This document shows, piece by piece, positions 48,901 through 57,326 of a DNA stretch of 64,000 nt. The number at the start of each line of letters is the position of its first letter. Within the stretch, counting starts at the first letter, position 1. The stretch lies in the NCBI RefSeq assembly GCF_017357385.1, contig NZ_CP071635.1, positions 248,001-312,000 of the forward strand. Direction: 5' to 3'. A program made the translations under genes and the position numbers. The stretch comes from Rhizobium sp. NZLR1 (GTDB lineage Bacteria > Pseudomonadota > Alphaproteobacteria > Rhizobiales > Rhizobiaceae). Under the pieces are notes generated by a model. That model was not told the DNA's origin. It worked only from the letters and a program-made list of their open reading frames with translations, and did not search any database.

Positions 48901-49281
48901 CGCGCCGAGATCCGAAGGTCTTTCGACGCGTTCAAGGAAGTCGCTGTAACCGCCCCATGCGCCATCGAGCAACGCGCCCTGAAAAATGATGTTGGGGCCA
49001 GTCCTCATCGCCTCGAGCGTCAGGCGTACCGACTCTTCGAGTGAAATGTTGTCCTTCGGAATCTCGATGACGCTATGGCCATCCGCCTTCAGCCTATCCA
49101 GGAACGCAAGTTCGTGATCATCGCCCTGCTTCTGGAGTAGCTCGGCTTCAGGGCCGTCTTCATCGGGCTTAAGGTCGCCAACTTCGATCAAACGCAAATC
49201 CAAAGCCGTCGCATGGCGACAGCCCTTGAACCGCATGAGGTCCGACGCACTCAGTCGCAACAAGTGCCCAATCAAGCGCAT
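45946..49281 (-). CDS. TM0106-type RecB-like nuclease fused to UPF1/DNA2-like helicase
   Basis: 1111 residues from ATG 49281 (RBS AAGGAGATTGCGC). The N-terminal part is a RecB-like nuclease: GGYSDFLERV, SYEVVDTKLKRRPDPKHVLQLCLYS with the D..D-T-K..Q signature, and a cysteine cluster (ACTLCRWSSHCAEQW). The C-terminal part is a superfamily 1 helicase with Walker A IQGPPGTGKTYVSA (about 739), Walker B YLVVDEAGQVSLANI (about 843) and DRFQGQEAPICLVSMTTSS plus NRINVAVSRAQ. Such fusions degrade or remodel DNA or RNA and are common in defence islands. It leads the ubiquitin-like operon. Confidence 0.92.
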   Translation of the reverse strand: MRLIGHLLRLSASDLMRFKGCRHATALDLRLIEVGDLKPDEDGPEAELLQKQGDDHELAFLDRLKADGHSVIEIPKDNISLEESVRLTLEAMRTGPNIIFQGALLDGAWGGYSDFLERVERPSDLGAWSYEVVDTKLKRRPDPKHVLQLCLYSDLIGKVQGVAPEAAHLQLGDGSRFTVRLSEVSAYARNARRMLEAFLVERPETRSEPVSACTLCRWSSHCAEQWDADDSLALVAGISRSQRQKLEAAGITTMAALVVCKDRVPKMAAETQRKLVSQARLQSARRAGGLPAFELRNAEPGKGFGLLPAPDEGDVFYDIEGDPYFPGGLEYLHGVWYREKDEWAFRAFWAHSREDEGRSVADLLTFLVEHMRRHPNAHIYHYANYEIAALRRLTAQHRTCEAAIDQLQRERRFVDLFKVVSGAMIASEKGYSIKDLEAFYMKKRAGDVATAGSSVVFYEEWRHTGEQRLLDEIHDYNRTDCLSTQLLRDWLVSDVRPTGMAWAVLGEVPEGGSLSNIEAEDEEIRVLRAKLQPVRERLGDQVADLLLDLSQFHKREDKPAYWAIFDRLAQESEELLDDLECIQGLEAVSEPVQVTKQSFERTYRFPQQETKLRAGKSPCLKPAAMPEDVNLRSIDHDTNTLVLRRSIAKGPLPDRLDLLPPRPLRNSVLKDAVAAVTEEIIANTGRVPAIEDILTRSRPRFVGGLRSPGVISGDGDLSIETSRAIAAMADSTLAIQGPPGTGKTYVSALSIVDLVRAGKRVAVSSNSHKAISNLLKAVADRARVEGMNCRLVQKTSDDGDEEAYPGIVFVSDNDAPEIASAHVVGATAWHFARYSDAAFDYLVVDEAGQVSLANILAMARSSRNIVLVGDPMQLPQPLQGSHPGDSGRSCLEYLIDGHRVVPTDRGIFIPVSRRMHPRVCGFISTAVYEGRLRSDDAARGQTLVSRTGIDLLGAGMRAVTHAGRSQVSPEEIQAIVARIAEVDGATYRDRDGRERVIGNADILVVAPYNAQVNALRAALPGAVRVGTVDRFQGQEAPICLVSMTTSSGEELPRDISFLFSLNRINVAVSRAQAAAMVFASPLLLQTSCRTIEEMSLVNALCILREYGGDSF

Positions 49282-49342
49282 GCGCAATCTCCTTTCTTCC
49301 GCTATAGCAAAAGAGGGCGACAAAAGCTGTCACGGTGATTCT
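49282..49342. promoter_or_regulatory. Divergent promoter of helicase operon and WYL regulator
   Basis: 61 bases with a short inverted repeat GACA-N5-TGTC (GACAAAAGCTGTC) that could be the WYL-protein operator, and an A/T-richer TATAGCAAAA segment. Two divergent starts share it. Confidence 0.45.
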
Positions 49343-50335
49343 ATGTCTTTCGCGAAGGCTCAGGAGCTTCTCAAGCTAGCGATGATGGCGACCCGCCGAG
49401 GGGGCGTGTCACTTGAGGAAATCATCGAAGAGTTCGGTTGCGTGCATCGGTCAGCGCAGCGCATGACGGTCGCATTGAAGGCTGCATTTCCCCAGACGCA
49501 GTCTAATGATGGCGACGATCGCAAGCGCCGTTGGCGAATCCCGGCACGGGCGATCGCACCTCTCTTGACCCCCTCGGCTGAGGAGCTCGCTGCGTTAAGT
49601 ACGGCAATCACGGAACTTGAAACGGCTGGAATGAAGCCTGAAGCAGGTACGGTTCGCGGACTCGAGCGAAAGATCCGGGCGCTTATTCCGCCGGAGGCCG
49701 GGACGAGGCTCGCGGTCGATGAGGAAGCGCTGCTCGAAGCCTTAGGACACGCGGCCCGACCGGGACCGCGCCCCGCTGTCAGCAGTGAAGTCGATGCGGC
49801 GATTTCTGAAGCGCTCAAGGGGCCGTTCCTGCTGCGGATATCTTACCGTAAGCGCAAGCAGGACAAGCCGACTGAACGGGTGATTGCGCCGCACGGCCTG
49901 CTTCTTGGAGTGCGTCGCTACTTGGTCGCGAGGGACACGGCAAAGAAGCCCGGAGCACCCTTGCAGCACTACCGCGTCGAGGAAATCTACTCGGCCGAGG
50001 TACTCGATGAGAGCTTCGATCTCGATCCCGGTTTCAACATCCGCACGCACGCGGAGAAGGGCTTCGGGTCGTACGAAAGCGCTGCAGAGCACGGCGACGT
50101 CGTATGGCGGTTCTCGCCGGACGCCGCGCCCCACGCGCGCCGATTCGTATTCCATCCGACACAGACCATAGAGGAGGAGCCTGACGGCTCGCTGCTTGTG
50201 CGCTTCAAGGCGTCCGGCCTCCTCGAGATGTGTTGGCATCTCTACTCTTGGGGAAACTCGGTGGAAGTGCTCCAGCCCGCACGGCTGCGCGAGATGGTGA
50301 ACGGGCACCAGCGCAGATTCGACGCGCTGCCGTGA
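49343..50335 (+). CDS. WYL-domain transcriptional regulator
   Basis: 330 residues. A winged helix-turn-helix fills the first 65 residues (KAQELLKLAMMATRRGGVSL, EIIEEFGCVHRSAQRMT). The WYL domain begins at about 165 (LLRISYRKRKQDK, TERVIAPHGLLLGVRRYLVAR) and the C-terminal WCX-type region ends in HLYSWGNSVEVLQPARLREM. WYL regulators such as CapW and BrxR repress defence operons until a ligand or DNA signal is sensed. The gene is divergent from the helicase operon, with only 61 bases between them, which suggests that it controls that operon. Start chosen at the first ATG with the helix-turn-helix intact. Confidence 0.9.
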   Translation: MSFAKAQELLKLAMMATRRGGVSLEEIIEEFGCVHRSAQRMTVALKAAFPQTQSNDGDDRKRRWRIPARAIAPLLTPSAEELAALSTAITELETAGMKPEAGTVRGLERKIRALIPPEAGTRLAVDEEALLEALGHAARPGPRPAVSSEVDAAISEALKGPFLLRISYRKRKQDKPTERVIAPHGLLLGVRRYLVARDTAKKPGAPLQHYRVEEIYSAEVLDESFDLDPGFNIRTHAEKGFGSYESAAEHGDVVWRFSPDAAPHARRFVFHPTQTIEEEPDGSLLVRFKASGLLEMCWHLYSWGNSVEVLQPARLREMVNGHQRRFDALP

Positions 50336-50506
50336 GACGATACCGGGAAAAGAAATCGCGTCCGGCCGTTCTGCTGACGAAGTGCGAACGGAAGCGGCAT
50401 GTGAGAGGGCGCTCGCCCGTCAGTATGAATTTAGATATCAGCTTGGCGGCCATTGCTGCGGAGGCTATTGATCGGTATGCGAAATCGATAGAATTGGGGC
50501 GTGAGA

Positions 50507-51850
50507 ATGGATTGGGAGAAACTGCTCTGCAGTGAACGGCTTGGCGACAAGCACTATGAGCCTAGGCCGAACCGGTCGATCTTCATTCAAGATCATGACC
50601 GCATTGTTTTCTCTGCGCCATTCCGGCGACTGGCCAACAAGACCCAGGTCCAACCTCTCTACGAGCATGACCACGTCCACCATCGCCTAATCCATTCCGT
50701 CGAAGTCAGTAGCGTCGGACGATCGCTGGCCATGCGAATTGGTAATTGGCTTGAGGAAACACATCGGATCGCCAGCGGCGAGTCCAACAGCTTGGCGAAC
50801 ATTGTTCAGGCAGCTTGCGTCGCCCATGATATCGGCAATCCCCCCTTCGGCCATTCAGGCGAAGCGGCGATGGGCGACTGGTTCGCGGAGAAGTTCGATG
50901 ATTCTAAAGGGATCATGGCGGAGGTCGAGGATCAACACCGCTCAGAATTCGTGAGGTTTGAAGGCAACGCACAGGGATTTCGGATTATTTCGCGGCTTGA
51001 GATGTACCGCAATGATGGCGGTATGCGCCTGTCCAAGGCAACTTTGGGGGCGTTCACGAAATATCCGACCACTTCTGCCGTCCGCGAGAGCATTGTTGGC
51101 AGCGGAGATGTGACATATGTCGGCCTCAAGAAGTTCGGCATCTTCAGTTCCGAGATAGAGCTGTTCAAGGAAGCGGCCAATTCGTTGGGGCTTCCTGAGG
51201 AAGTGGACCGCATTGGCAATTGGTGGCATCGGCATCCGCTGGTGTTCATCGTCGAAGCCGCAGACGATATCTGCTACAACATCGTCGATCTTGAGGACGC
51301 CTTCACGACTGGTGAGCTCCCATTTGATACGGTCAGAGGGCTGTTGCACGAGGCCGCGAACAGCCCGAACCGCGATGTGAGTAGCCTCAGCCGCGCCGAA
51401 CATATCGCTTTATTGCGGGCATTGAGCATTGGGGCCGCAGTCGAGAGTTGCGTCGAGGCCTTCAAGACCAACTACGATGCCATTATGGCTGGAACGTTCT
51501 CTAATTCTTTAGCTGATGCAGGGCCGATGGCCTCTGTCTTCGCAAAAATGAAGACCCTGTCCCGGGACCAGGTCTTCACGGCCCGGAGAAAGACTGAGTT
51601 GGAAGTGTCTGGTCGGCGTGTGATAGGCAACGTGATGTCAGGCGTACTTCCTGTCTTCGAAGATCTTTTTAAGGTCAAGTGGGATCAGGATGGGCTTTCC
51701 GACCACACACGGCAGCTCGCTAGGGCGCTCGACTTGGACTTGCGGGACGTTACCGATGCCCGGCGCGCTCTGCACGCTCTTGCTGACTTCACGTCGGGTA
51801 TGACTGATCGATATGCTGTGAGGATCGCGAGGATGCTCAGCGGTATCTAG
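50507..51850 (+). CDS. dgt: dGTPase-type dNTP triphosphohydrolase
   Basis: 447 residues. HD-domain residues are clear: HHRLIHSVEVSSVGRSLAMRIG (His around 61-66) and CVAHDIGNPPFGHSGEAAMG (HD at about 107-108). Further family marks are FEGNAQGFRIISRLE and VEAADDICYNIVDLEDAF, with a C-terminal ALADFTSGMTDRYAVR. The enzyme should cleave dGTP, or dNTPs in general, to nucleoside and triphosphate. dGTPases are known defence effectors that drain dNTPs during phage infection. It is on the plus strand downstream of the WYL gene (171-base gap) and converges with the three-gene thyX operon. Confidence 0.93.
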   Translation: MDWEKLLCSERLGDKHYEPRPNRSIFIQDHDRIVFSAPFRRLANKTQVQPLYEHDHVHHRLIHSVEVSSVGRSLAMRIGNWLEETHRIASGESNSLANIVQAACVAHDIGNPPFGHSGEAAMGDWFAEKFDDSKGIMAEVEDQHRSEFVRFEGNAQGFRIISRLEMYRNDGGMRLSKATLGAFTKYPTTSAVRESIVGSGDVTYVGLKKFGIFSSEIELFKEAANSLGLPEEVDRIGNWWHRHPLVFIVEAADDICYNIVDLEDAFTTGELPFDTVRGLLHEAANSPNRDVSSLSRAEHIALLRALSIGAAVESCVEAFKTNYDAIMAGTFSNSLADAGPMASVFAKMKTLSRDQVFTARRKTELEVSGRRVIGNVMSGVLPVFEDLFKVKWDQDGLSDHTRQLARALDLDLRDVTDARRALHALADFTSGMTDRYAVRIARMLSGI

Positions 51851-52093
51851 TGAACGGCGCGCCGGCTTCTTTAACGTGCTGCGTATGCAGATCTTCGGTA
51901 TTGCTGCGAACAAGTTGATGGCGAATGAGCGCTGTAGGGGAGCTGCCGTGTTATCCTACCAACCGCGTGCCCCCGACAACTTTTATCGTCGAGATTGTCG
52001 ATGGCAGCAATGCGCCTCATTCCGGTCGTTCAGTCCGATATTGCGCCGCTGGTCTGCTCACAGCGTTGGAGGTTCAGTCACAAAATAGGGCAA

Positions 52094-54331
52094 TTAGGCG
52101 GGTTTCGGAGTTGCGGCATCGTCACCGACGCCGTAGGGGTTCGGGTCAAGAACGTAGGGGAGAATGGTGGAAAGAAGCGCCGGCAGTTTTTTCGGGTAAG
52201 AGGCTACACGTTTCAAATCGACGGTCGCCAATGTCATCCGCCGTGTCGCCAGGGCTACAAGGAATTCGAGAACTGCTTCACCCTGGTTTTCTGCGTGACG
52301 TTCTAGCATTTTCAGTACCAGATGGCCAATCTTGGCGCTGTGATTGGCCATCTGGGGATCCGCGTAACTTAACTCGTGCGGAAAGGCTGCCCGTAACAGG
52401 CTGGCCTGGATTATCCCGTCGTTGAAGCGCGTAAAGTTTTCGCTCGACAAAACGGTCATGTGGAACGGCGATTGGGACAGAGGAGCTGCCTGCCCGGTTT
52501 TGGATGGTGTTCGACGGTTTTCGAGGATGCCGGCGATTGTGGCGAACACGTCACCTTGCCGTACCTTTTTAGCTTCATAACCGGGCTCCCAGAAGGCGAA
52601 GCTCGGCCTCAACTCAAGCGAGTGACCACCGGTGTTGGGAAGGAAGAAATCGTTTTCGACAATGGTATCGGACAGAATGACGCGTCGGCGCTCCGCAAAC
52701 TCGAGTACCTCACCGTCGGCCTTGTTCATTGACTGATCAAGCGACACTTTCGTCCAGAACCCTAGCTCCTTCTTCCAAGCCAGGTAGCGGTTCTGGTGAG
52801 GCAAGGTCATGGAATCGACCACGCAAAAGGTATGCTTGTATTCTTTGTTGTTGTGTTCGAGGTCCTTCAGCAAGGTGCCTTGATATTCCGCCATGCTGTG
52901 CTTGCTCAACCCGGCGAAATATGTTCGTGGCAGATTTTCGAACGGCGTGCGAAGGTCTCGACTTGCGTCTTGGAACGATTGACCGGAGCCCACGGTGGCT
53001 GCGACAATAACCACGCCCTTCCGCTCTCGCGTCGCATCATCGGGCTTTGACGTGTCCAACACAAACGGCCTTTGAAGACCGAGGGCGTGGATTTCTTCCG
53101 CGACGATCTCGGCCAGGCGCCTACTATCCTCGCCTCCCGTTGGCAGGATGTGTGAGGTCGAAGCCGGAACGTTGCGCTGCACGAGCTTCCTGATGGCCAA
53201 CCGGTTTTCTGAAGCCAGCAATGTATGCTTCAGCTCAACAAAAAGACCGTGACCCGCGTGTTCTATGTCCAGGCGCAGGCTGAACGCGTTCTGCTCGCGA
53301 TACTTCTTCATCACTGCTTTGAAAGCCGGCGTCGCTGCCGGTTCCACGAGCGTATAAGCAGAGATGGTAGCGGCGTCCCTCAGGAACTGGTCGCCGACAA
53401 AAGTGATCAGCCGGGAGCCGTCCTGACACCACGGGCATGTGACATCCTCGAAGGTCTCGAGCATCAGCGGCTCAAGTCCCTTTGTCGTTTCGCGCGCGTC
53501 GAATACGACCGTTCCGGGGACACTCCTTGCAGTCGAGAACAGCGTGATGATGCGATCGGCCGGAAGCTTGGTCTGTCCCGCGACAAGTTCGGGAAGAGAT
53601 CCGCTTGCGGTCGCGGAGATTAGTATCATTTCCTTCGTATGGTCCTGAACCCAGAGCTGGTCTAGGCCCTCATATGACAGAAAGCTCTGTACCTGGATGC
53701 TGGATGTCATGTCCGGGGATAGGCGGCTTTTCAACGCGCAGGCCGCGTACACTAGTGAAGCAATGGAGGAGGAGTCGATCCAAACCTTCTCGGCGTGCAC
53801 AACGAGGTATGGCAGCAAGGCCAATGCAAGAAAACCGATTTCCTCGCCTTGAATGAGTGCATTTGCGGCCCTGAAGAAGGCGCGCGAGTGTTTGCGGCGT
53901 GGATGAACGAAATGATGGGCGTGGGGAGCGACCAACACGGCTCCACGGGATGAAACAAGGTGATGCGTACCTGAGTGAATGATGTCTTTGAAGTCACCAG
54001 CGGTGAGCTTCAATTTCCCTTGCAAAACAGAGGAAGCGGTTGCGATCACTTTACCCTTCCCATCGAAGGATGCCACAACAATCGCGGTATCGGACGGCAA
54101 GCGTATCTGATTCCGTGCCTGGATCATCGCCTTCACCGCTTTGGTCATGCTGTCCGCTAGATCCGTCGGCGCGACAATGATCAGGGCTTCAGGATAGGGA
54201 TTGCCGCTCAGAATGTCCCTGTCGACGATCTCGATCAGGTCATGTTGCCGAAAGCTTGCAAGCGTTGTGACGAGCACGAGGCAGTCAGCGTGTTCCTTGC
54301 GCGACCAATGAAAATGGTAGAAGGCGCTCAT
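52094..54331 (-). CDS. Unknown 745-residue protein with a PRTase-like motif
   Basis: 745 residues, no membrane segment. Around residue 440 it has a stretch GVVIVAATVGSGQSFQDA, which resembles the beta-strand and PRPP-loop of phosphoribosyltransferase folds. Residues 1-230 may form a related Rossmann-like fold (HADCLVLVTTLASFR, YPEALIIVAPTDLADSMTKA), and a CxxC occurs in VTCPWCQDGS. The start shares TAATG with the stop of the GHKL ATPase gene, so the two are translated together. I do not recognise the family. The tight link to an ATPase and to ThyX suggests that it acts on nucleotides or as a sensor. Confidence 0.75.
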   Translation of the reverse strand: MSAFYHFHWSRKEHADCLVLVTTLASFRQHDLIEIVDRDILSGNPYPEALIIVAPTDLADSMTKAVKAMIQARNQIRLPSDTAIVVASFDGKGKVIATASSVLQGKLKLTAGDFKDIIHSGTHHLVSSRGAVLVAPHAHHFVHPRRKHSRAFFRAANALIQGEEIGFLALALLPYLVVHAEKVWIDSSSIASLVYAACALKSRLSPDMTSSIQVQSFLSYEGLDQLWVQDHTKEMILISATASGSLPELVAGQTKLPADRIITLFSTARSVPGTVVFDARETTKGLEPLMLETFEDVTCPWCQDGSRLITFVGDQFLRDAATISAYTLVEPAATPAFKAVMKKYREQNAFSLRLDIEHAGHGLFVELKHTLLASENRLAIRKLVQRNVPASTSHILPTGGEDSRRLAEIVAEEIHALGLQRPFVLDTSKPDDATRERKGVVIVAATVGSGQSFQDASRDLRTPFENLPRTYFAGLSKHSMAEYQGTLLKDLEHNNKEYKHTFCVVDSMTLPHQNRYLAWKKELGFWTKVSLDQSMNKADGEVLEFAERRRVILSDTIVENDFFLPNTGGHSLELRPSFAFWEPGYEAKKVRQGDVFATIAGILENRRTPSKTGQAAPLSQSPFHMTVLSSENFTRFNDGIIQASLLRAAFPHELSYADPQMANHSAKIGHLVLKMLERHAENQGEAVLEFLVALATRRMTLATVDLKRVASYPKKLPALLSTILPYVLDPNPYGVGDDAATPKPA

Positions 54332-55503
54332 TAGTTACCCAGCCCGATCGGAATGAGGATAGTGAAGACCGCGCCGACGACATGGGCGTGTTGTTTTGGT
54401 TGTCCTCCATCGACATCGAGAAACGCCAGGTCCTGCCCGAGCACCCGCGGCTCCATGGTTCCCGGTGGAAACCACTTGCACAGGGACAATCTGCCTGTCC
54501 TCAACCGCATGAAGCCGCCGGCGGACTTTAAACCAAGCATTACCCGGGGAAGGCCCCATCCATGGGCTGAATTTGGAACCGACGTGATGCTTTTGAGAAA
54601 ACATCGATGGACGAGGCCGTATTCCTGGGCAATCGACATCTCCTCGGGCACTGGGCTGCCATAGGCCCGTGCGGCAAGTCCGGGACCGCTGTCGAAGACC
54701 GAAACTTCCAGAAACTCCACCCTCGGCCTTGCTGCATGCCGCTCCATACTCTCGATGTATTCACGGAGTATCGGAAGGCCTCCGGAGAACGAATCGATCG
54801 GGATATCAACGGGTCGTAGGGCAAACACGATGCCCCGTGCCGAACGTCGGTAGAGCGCGCCGTCAAGGTCGGTTCGAGCATGGAGGTGCGTGTTCGAAAA
54901 GAGTTCCCGAAACAAGGTGGCCAGAAGCTCGGTATCGATACTGTCCTTGTTCAGTCGCTTCCGAGCTATTAGCCGGGCCAACGCTTGCTGTACGAGACCG
55001 GTGAAGTCGCTGCGTACCTCGCCTGTCCTTGGATGATAGAGAAACGGATTTGGGCCCTCGCGCTCCAGGTGATCCACTGAAATCAACGGAAGCGATTGCC
55101 CATGAATCATTTGACCGAAGCTGCCGGTATATAGTTCGTCCAACCGCTGACTCACCAATCGGAGCATCCCGCTGGTTACATCGCGCTCGCCGTCGCGCCC
55201 GATAATGCGGTCGGCGAAAGACGCGGCAATCAGGCCGTAGGTACGGTCGAGCAACGTTTTCGCAGCGTGTTCGGGAGAGACATCAGTGCCGAGCTGGAGC
55301 GTCGCCGAGGGCTCATTGCGGCGCGACCATGTCATCGCCAGCTGCGCGCTGCTGACGGAACCACCCGGCCTTGCTTCGAATCCCCACTTATTGGGTACCG
55401 TCAGCCTGCTCTCGCGCTCATTGACGAGGCCAAGCACCGCTTCGAGTTTCTCGTATCCGGCGGTTTGGCCGAGACGATCACGAGTGTCTGCGCCGTTTGC
55501 CAT
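54331..55503 (-). CDS. GHKL-type ATPase-domain protein
   Basis: 390 residues from ATG 55503, 12 bases after the thyX stop region. The C-terminal half has GHKL motifs: N box LFRELFSNTHLHAR (about 200), G1 box VFDSGPGLA (about 272) and G2-like HGWGLPRVMLGL (about 314). The N-terminal half (DRLGQTAGYEKLEAVL, RTYGLIAASFADRIIG) is not recognised. There is no histidine-kinase dimerisation His region and no membrane segment, so it is more like an MORC/Hsp90-type or anti-sigma-type ATPase than a sensor kinase. It is the middle gene of thyX - ATPase - 745-residue protein. Confidence 0.82.
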   Translation of the reverse strand: MANGADTRDRLGQTAGYEKLEAVLGLVNERESRLTVPNKWGFEARPGGSVSSAQLAMTWSRRNEPSATLQLGTDVSPEHAAKTLLDRTYGLIAASFADRIIGRDGERDVTSGMLRLVSQRLDELYTGSFGQMIHGQSLPLISVDHLEREGPNPFLYHPRTGEVRSDFTGLVQQALARLIARKRLNKDSIDTELLATLFRELFSNTHLHARTDLDGALYRRSARGIVFALRPVDIPIDSFSGGLPILREYIESMERHAARPRVEFLEVSVFDSGPGLAARAYGSPVPEEMSIAQEYGLVHRCFLKSITSVPNSAHGWGLPRVMLGLKSAGGFMRLRTGRLSLCKWFPPGTMEPRVLGQDLAFLDVDGGQPKQHAHVVGAVFTILIPIGLGN

Positions 55504-55514
55504 ATCCGACGGCC

Positions 55515-56453
55515 TTACTGATTGGCCAAGACGGCCTGGAACTCGTCCCACTCGCGCTTCGACATCGCGGTGTCGGATTGCTCAAGCTTCTCGCCAGCCA
55601 GCATTCTGCGCAGTGCCTTGACGGCTTCGCCCGAGAACGTCGCCGCTTCGAGCCGGTGCTCGCGAAAAGCGTCGTAGGTCAGTGGAACCCATTTTTGCAG
55701 GATGTCGAGAATGACGTCGGCATAGACCCTGATCTCATACTGAGCGTGTGTATCGGCCCGCAACCGTAGGAAATTCATCAGATTGTGGAGGTCGGTCTTC
55801 CAGTACCATTGCGTATAGAAGTTCAACGACAGGTTCATGCGCGCAAGTTCACGCGCCAATCCCTGTCTGCCCTCATCAATAGGTCTTCCCGTCTCGTCGT
55901 GGTTCAACATATCGAGATAATGATCGTAAGATCGCTGCGAGTCCTCGGTCAGGAGAGCGAGAATGCTCTTGGCCTCGTCGGGACCAACAACTGCACCGCG
56001 GCCCTGGCGGTTCTGGACCGATTGAGCAGCAAGCTGCGCCGGCTCCGGTATGTAAAACTCACGGTCGAGGATGGAGTAGCGGGCAGAGTACTCATTGACG
56101 TTGGCCATGCGGTGCCGGATCCATTGACGAGCGACGAAGATCGGCATCTTAACATGTAGCTTTATCTCGGCCATTTCGAAGGGCGTCGTATGCCAGTGGC
56201 GCAGCAGATAGTTGATCAGACCACGATCTTCGTTGACTTGGCGTGTTCCGCGCCCGTAGGACACACGTGCCGCCTGAACCACGGCACTATCATCGCCCAT
56301 GTAGTCGACAACGCGGACGAAGCCGTGGTCGAGGACGGGAAACGCTTCGTAAAGGATCTCTTCCAAGCCGGGGGATACCGATCTTCGGGTAGACGCGGTG
56401 GCGTCTCGCGACTGTTGGATCTGGAGCTTTTGTTCGTCAGAGAGAGTGCCCAT
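55515..56453 (-). CDS. thyX: ThyX, flavin-dependent thymidylate synthase
   Basis: 312 residues from ATG 56453 (RBS GAGGATCACG). The signature [11 protein letters not shown] (R-H-R-X7-S) is at about residues 113-123, followed by [13 protein letters not shown]. Other family features are [19 protein letters not shown] and [20 protein letters not shown]. It makes dTMP from dUMP with FAD, NADPH and methylene-tetrahydrofolate. It has an N-terminal extension of about 30 residues. The plasmid location and tight operon with an ATPase and an unknown protein suggest a dedicated, not housekeeping, role. Confidence 0.94.
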   Translation of the reverse strand: MGTLSDEQKLQIQQSRDATASTRRSVSPGLEEILYEAFPVLDHGFVRVVDYMGDDSAVVQAARVSYGRGTRQVNEDRGLINYLLRHWHTTPFEMAEIKLHVKMPIFVARQWIRHRMANVNEYSARYSILDREFYIPEPAQLAAQSVQNRQGRGAVVGPDEAKSILALLTEDSQRSYDHYLDMLNHDETGRPIDEGRQGLARELARMNLSLNFYTQWYWKTDLHNLMNFLRLRADTHAQYEIRVYADVILDILQKWVPLTYDAFREHRLEAATFSGEAVKALRRMLAGEKLEQSDTAMSKREWDEFQAVLANQ

Positions 56454-57149
56454 CGTGATCCTCACATCCCTTTACTGCATTCTCGCTACTACACCGAGTT
56501 AAGGCCCGCCCGTTCTACCTATGTGTCGCAAACAAATGGTTGACGAGCAAGGATTCCAACGGATTTGCTGATGCGACGGAGCCGCGGCGCAATGGTTTCG
56601 ATTTTTATGTAGATCGAGCTTTCCCCTATGCTGGAATTGTTCGCGCGTTTCCCACGGGATGACGACTGGCATCCCATCTTCCGGGAAGCTTTTGATATGA
56701 TCGCGTTGCGTCTCCCTGGGTCATGAAAGCTGACGGCTCAAAAACAGGCATTCAGCCACGTCAAGTACGTGTACGGCCTGCGGAAACTGTTATCAATTTC
56801 GGATCGTAATAACGGCGTCAATGGTTCCGATCCCTTCAAGGCGTGCTATCAATGCGACGACCTGGACGATCAGGCCAGTGACCCGAGATTTTATAGTGCA
56901 ACCTCTCCCCCTAGAAGGGCCTAGACCGCTCAACATCGAAAAGCTCTTTGTGAGCGGCGAGGAAGCTTTGGGCGCATTTACGGTTCGGTTCGTTCACGTC
57001 GATTTCTACGTAACGTTCGTGAGACAGCTGCCAGCTTCCGTAGCTGCTGGTAGAGCTCATTCGGAGCCGTCTTGATCGTCTGGTAGGCCTCGGCTCTTCC
57101 TAACTGTCTCTGAAGTCATGGGCGCGCCTACCAAACGCTTGCCGCCGCC
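56454..57149. other. Region without a supported gene
   Basis: About 700 bases upstream of thyX. It should hold the thyX promoter at its left end. Short open frames on both strands have no ribosome sites. The right part grades into the integrase remnant. Confidence 0.4.
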
Positions 57150-57310
57150 AGCTCGATGTCTCGCGATAAGCATCAGGACCGCGTCCGCTGCGGCGCAGCG
57201 CTTCATCCGGCATGTTGCATGATCTCATCGGTGATCTTGCGAAAACGCCAGGGGGCTCACAGCCTTGAGCGCCGTCATGATCGGTTCAAACGGGTCGCGA
57301 TGAGCAAATC
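57150..57310 (-). pseudogene. Remnant of an integrase gene (second copy)
   Basis: Short blocks match the plus-strand sequence of the frameshifted integrase around 40150-40306 in the same order: GCATCAGGA, then TCCGGCATG, then TCGGTGATCTTGCG, ATGATCGG(T/C)TC(A/G)A and ACGG(G/A)TCGCGATG. Reading frames are broken. It marks a lost second copy in the same orientation. Confidence 0.65.
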
Positions 57311-57326
57311 CGTTTGTGACAAAACC

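Noticed and set aside
47827..49044. 405-codon plus-strand frame opposite the helicase
   Set aside because: Antisense to a gene with complete helicase and nuclease motifs.
50425..50535. Short frame upstream of dgt (MNLDISLAAIAAEAIDR...)
   Set aside because: The composition is plausible but it overlaps the dgt start, has a weak ribosome site and is only 36 codons; not supported enough.
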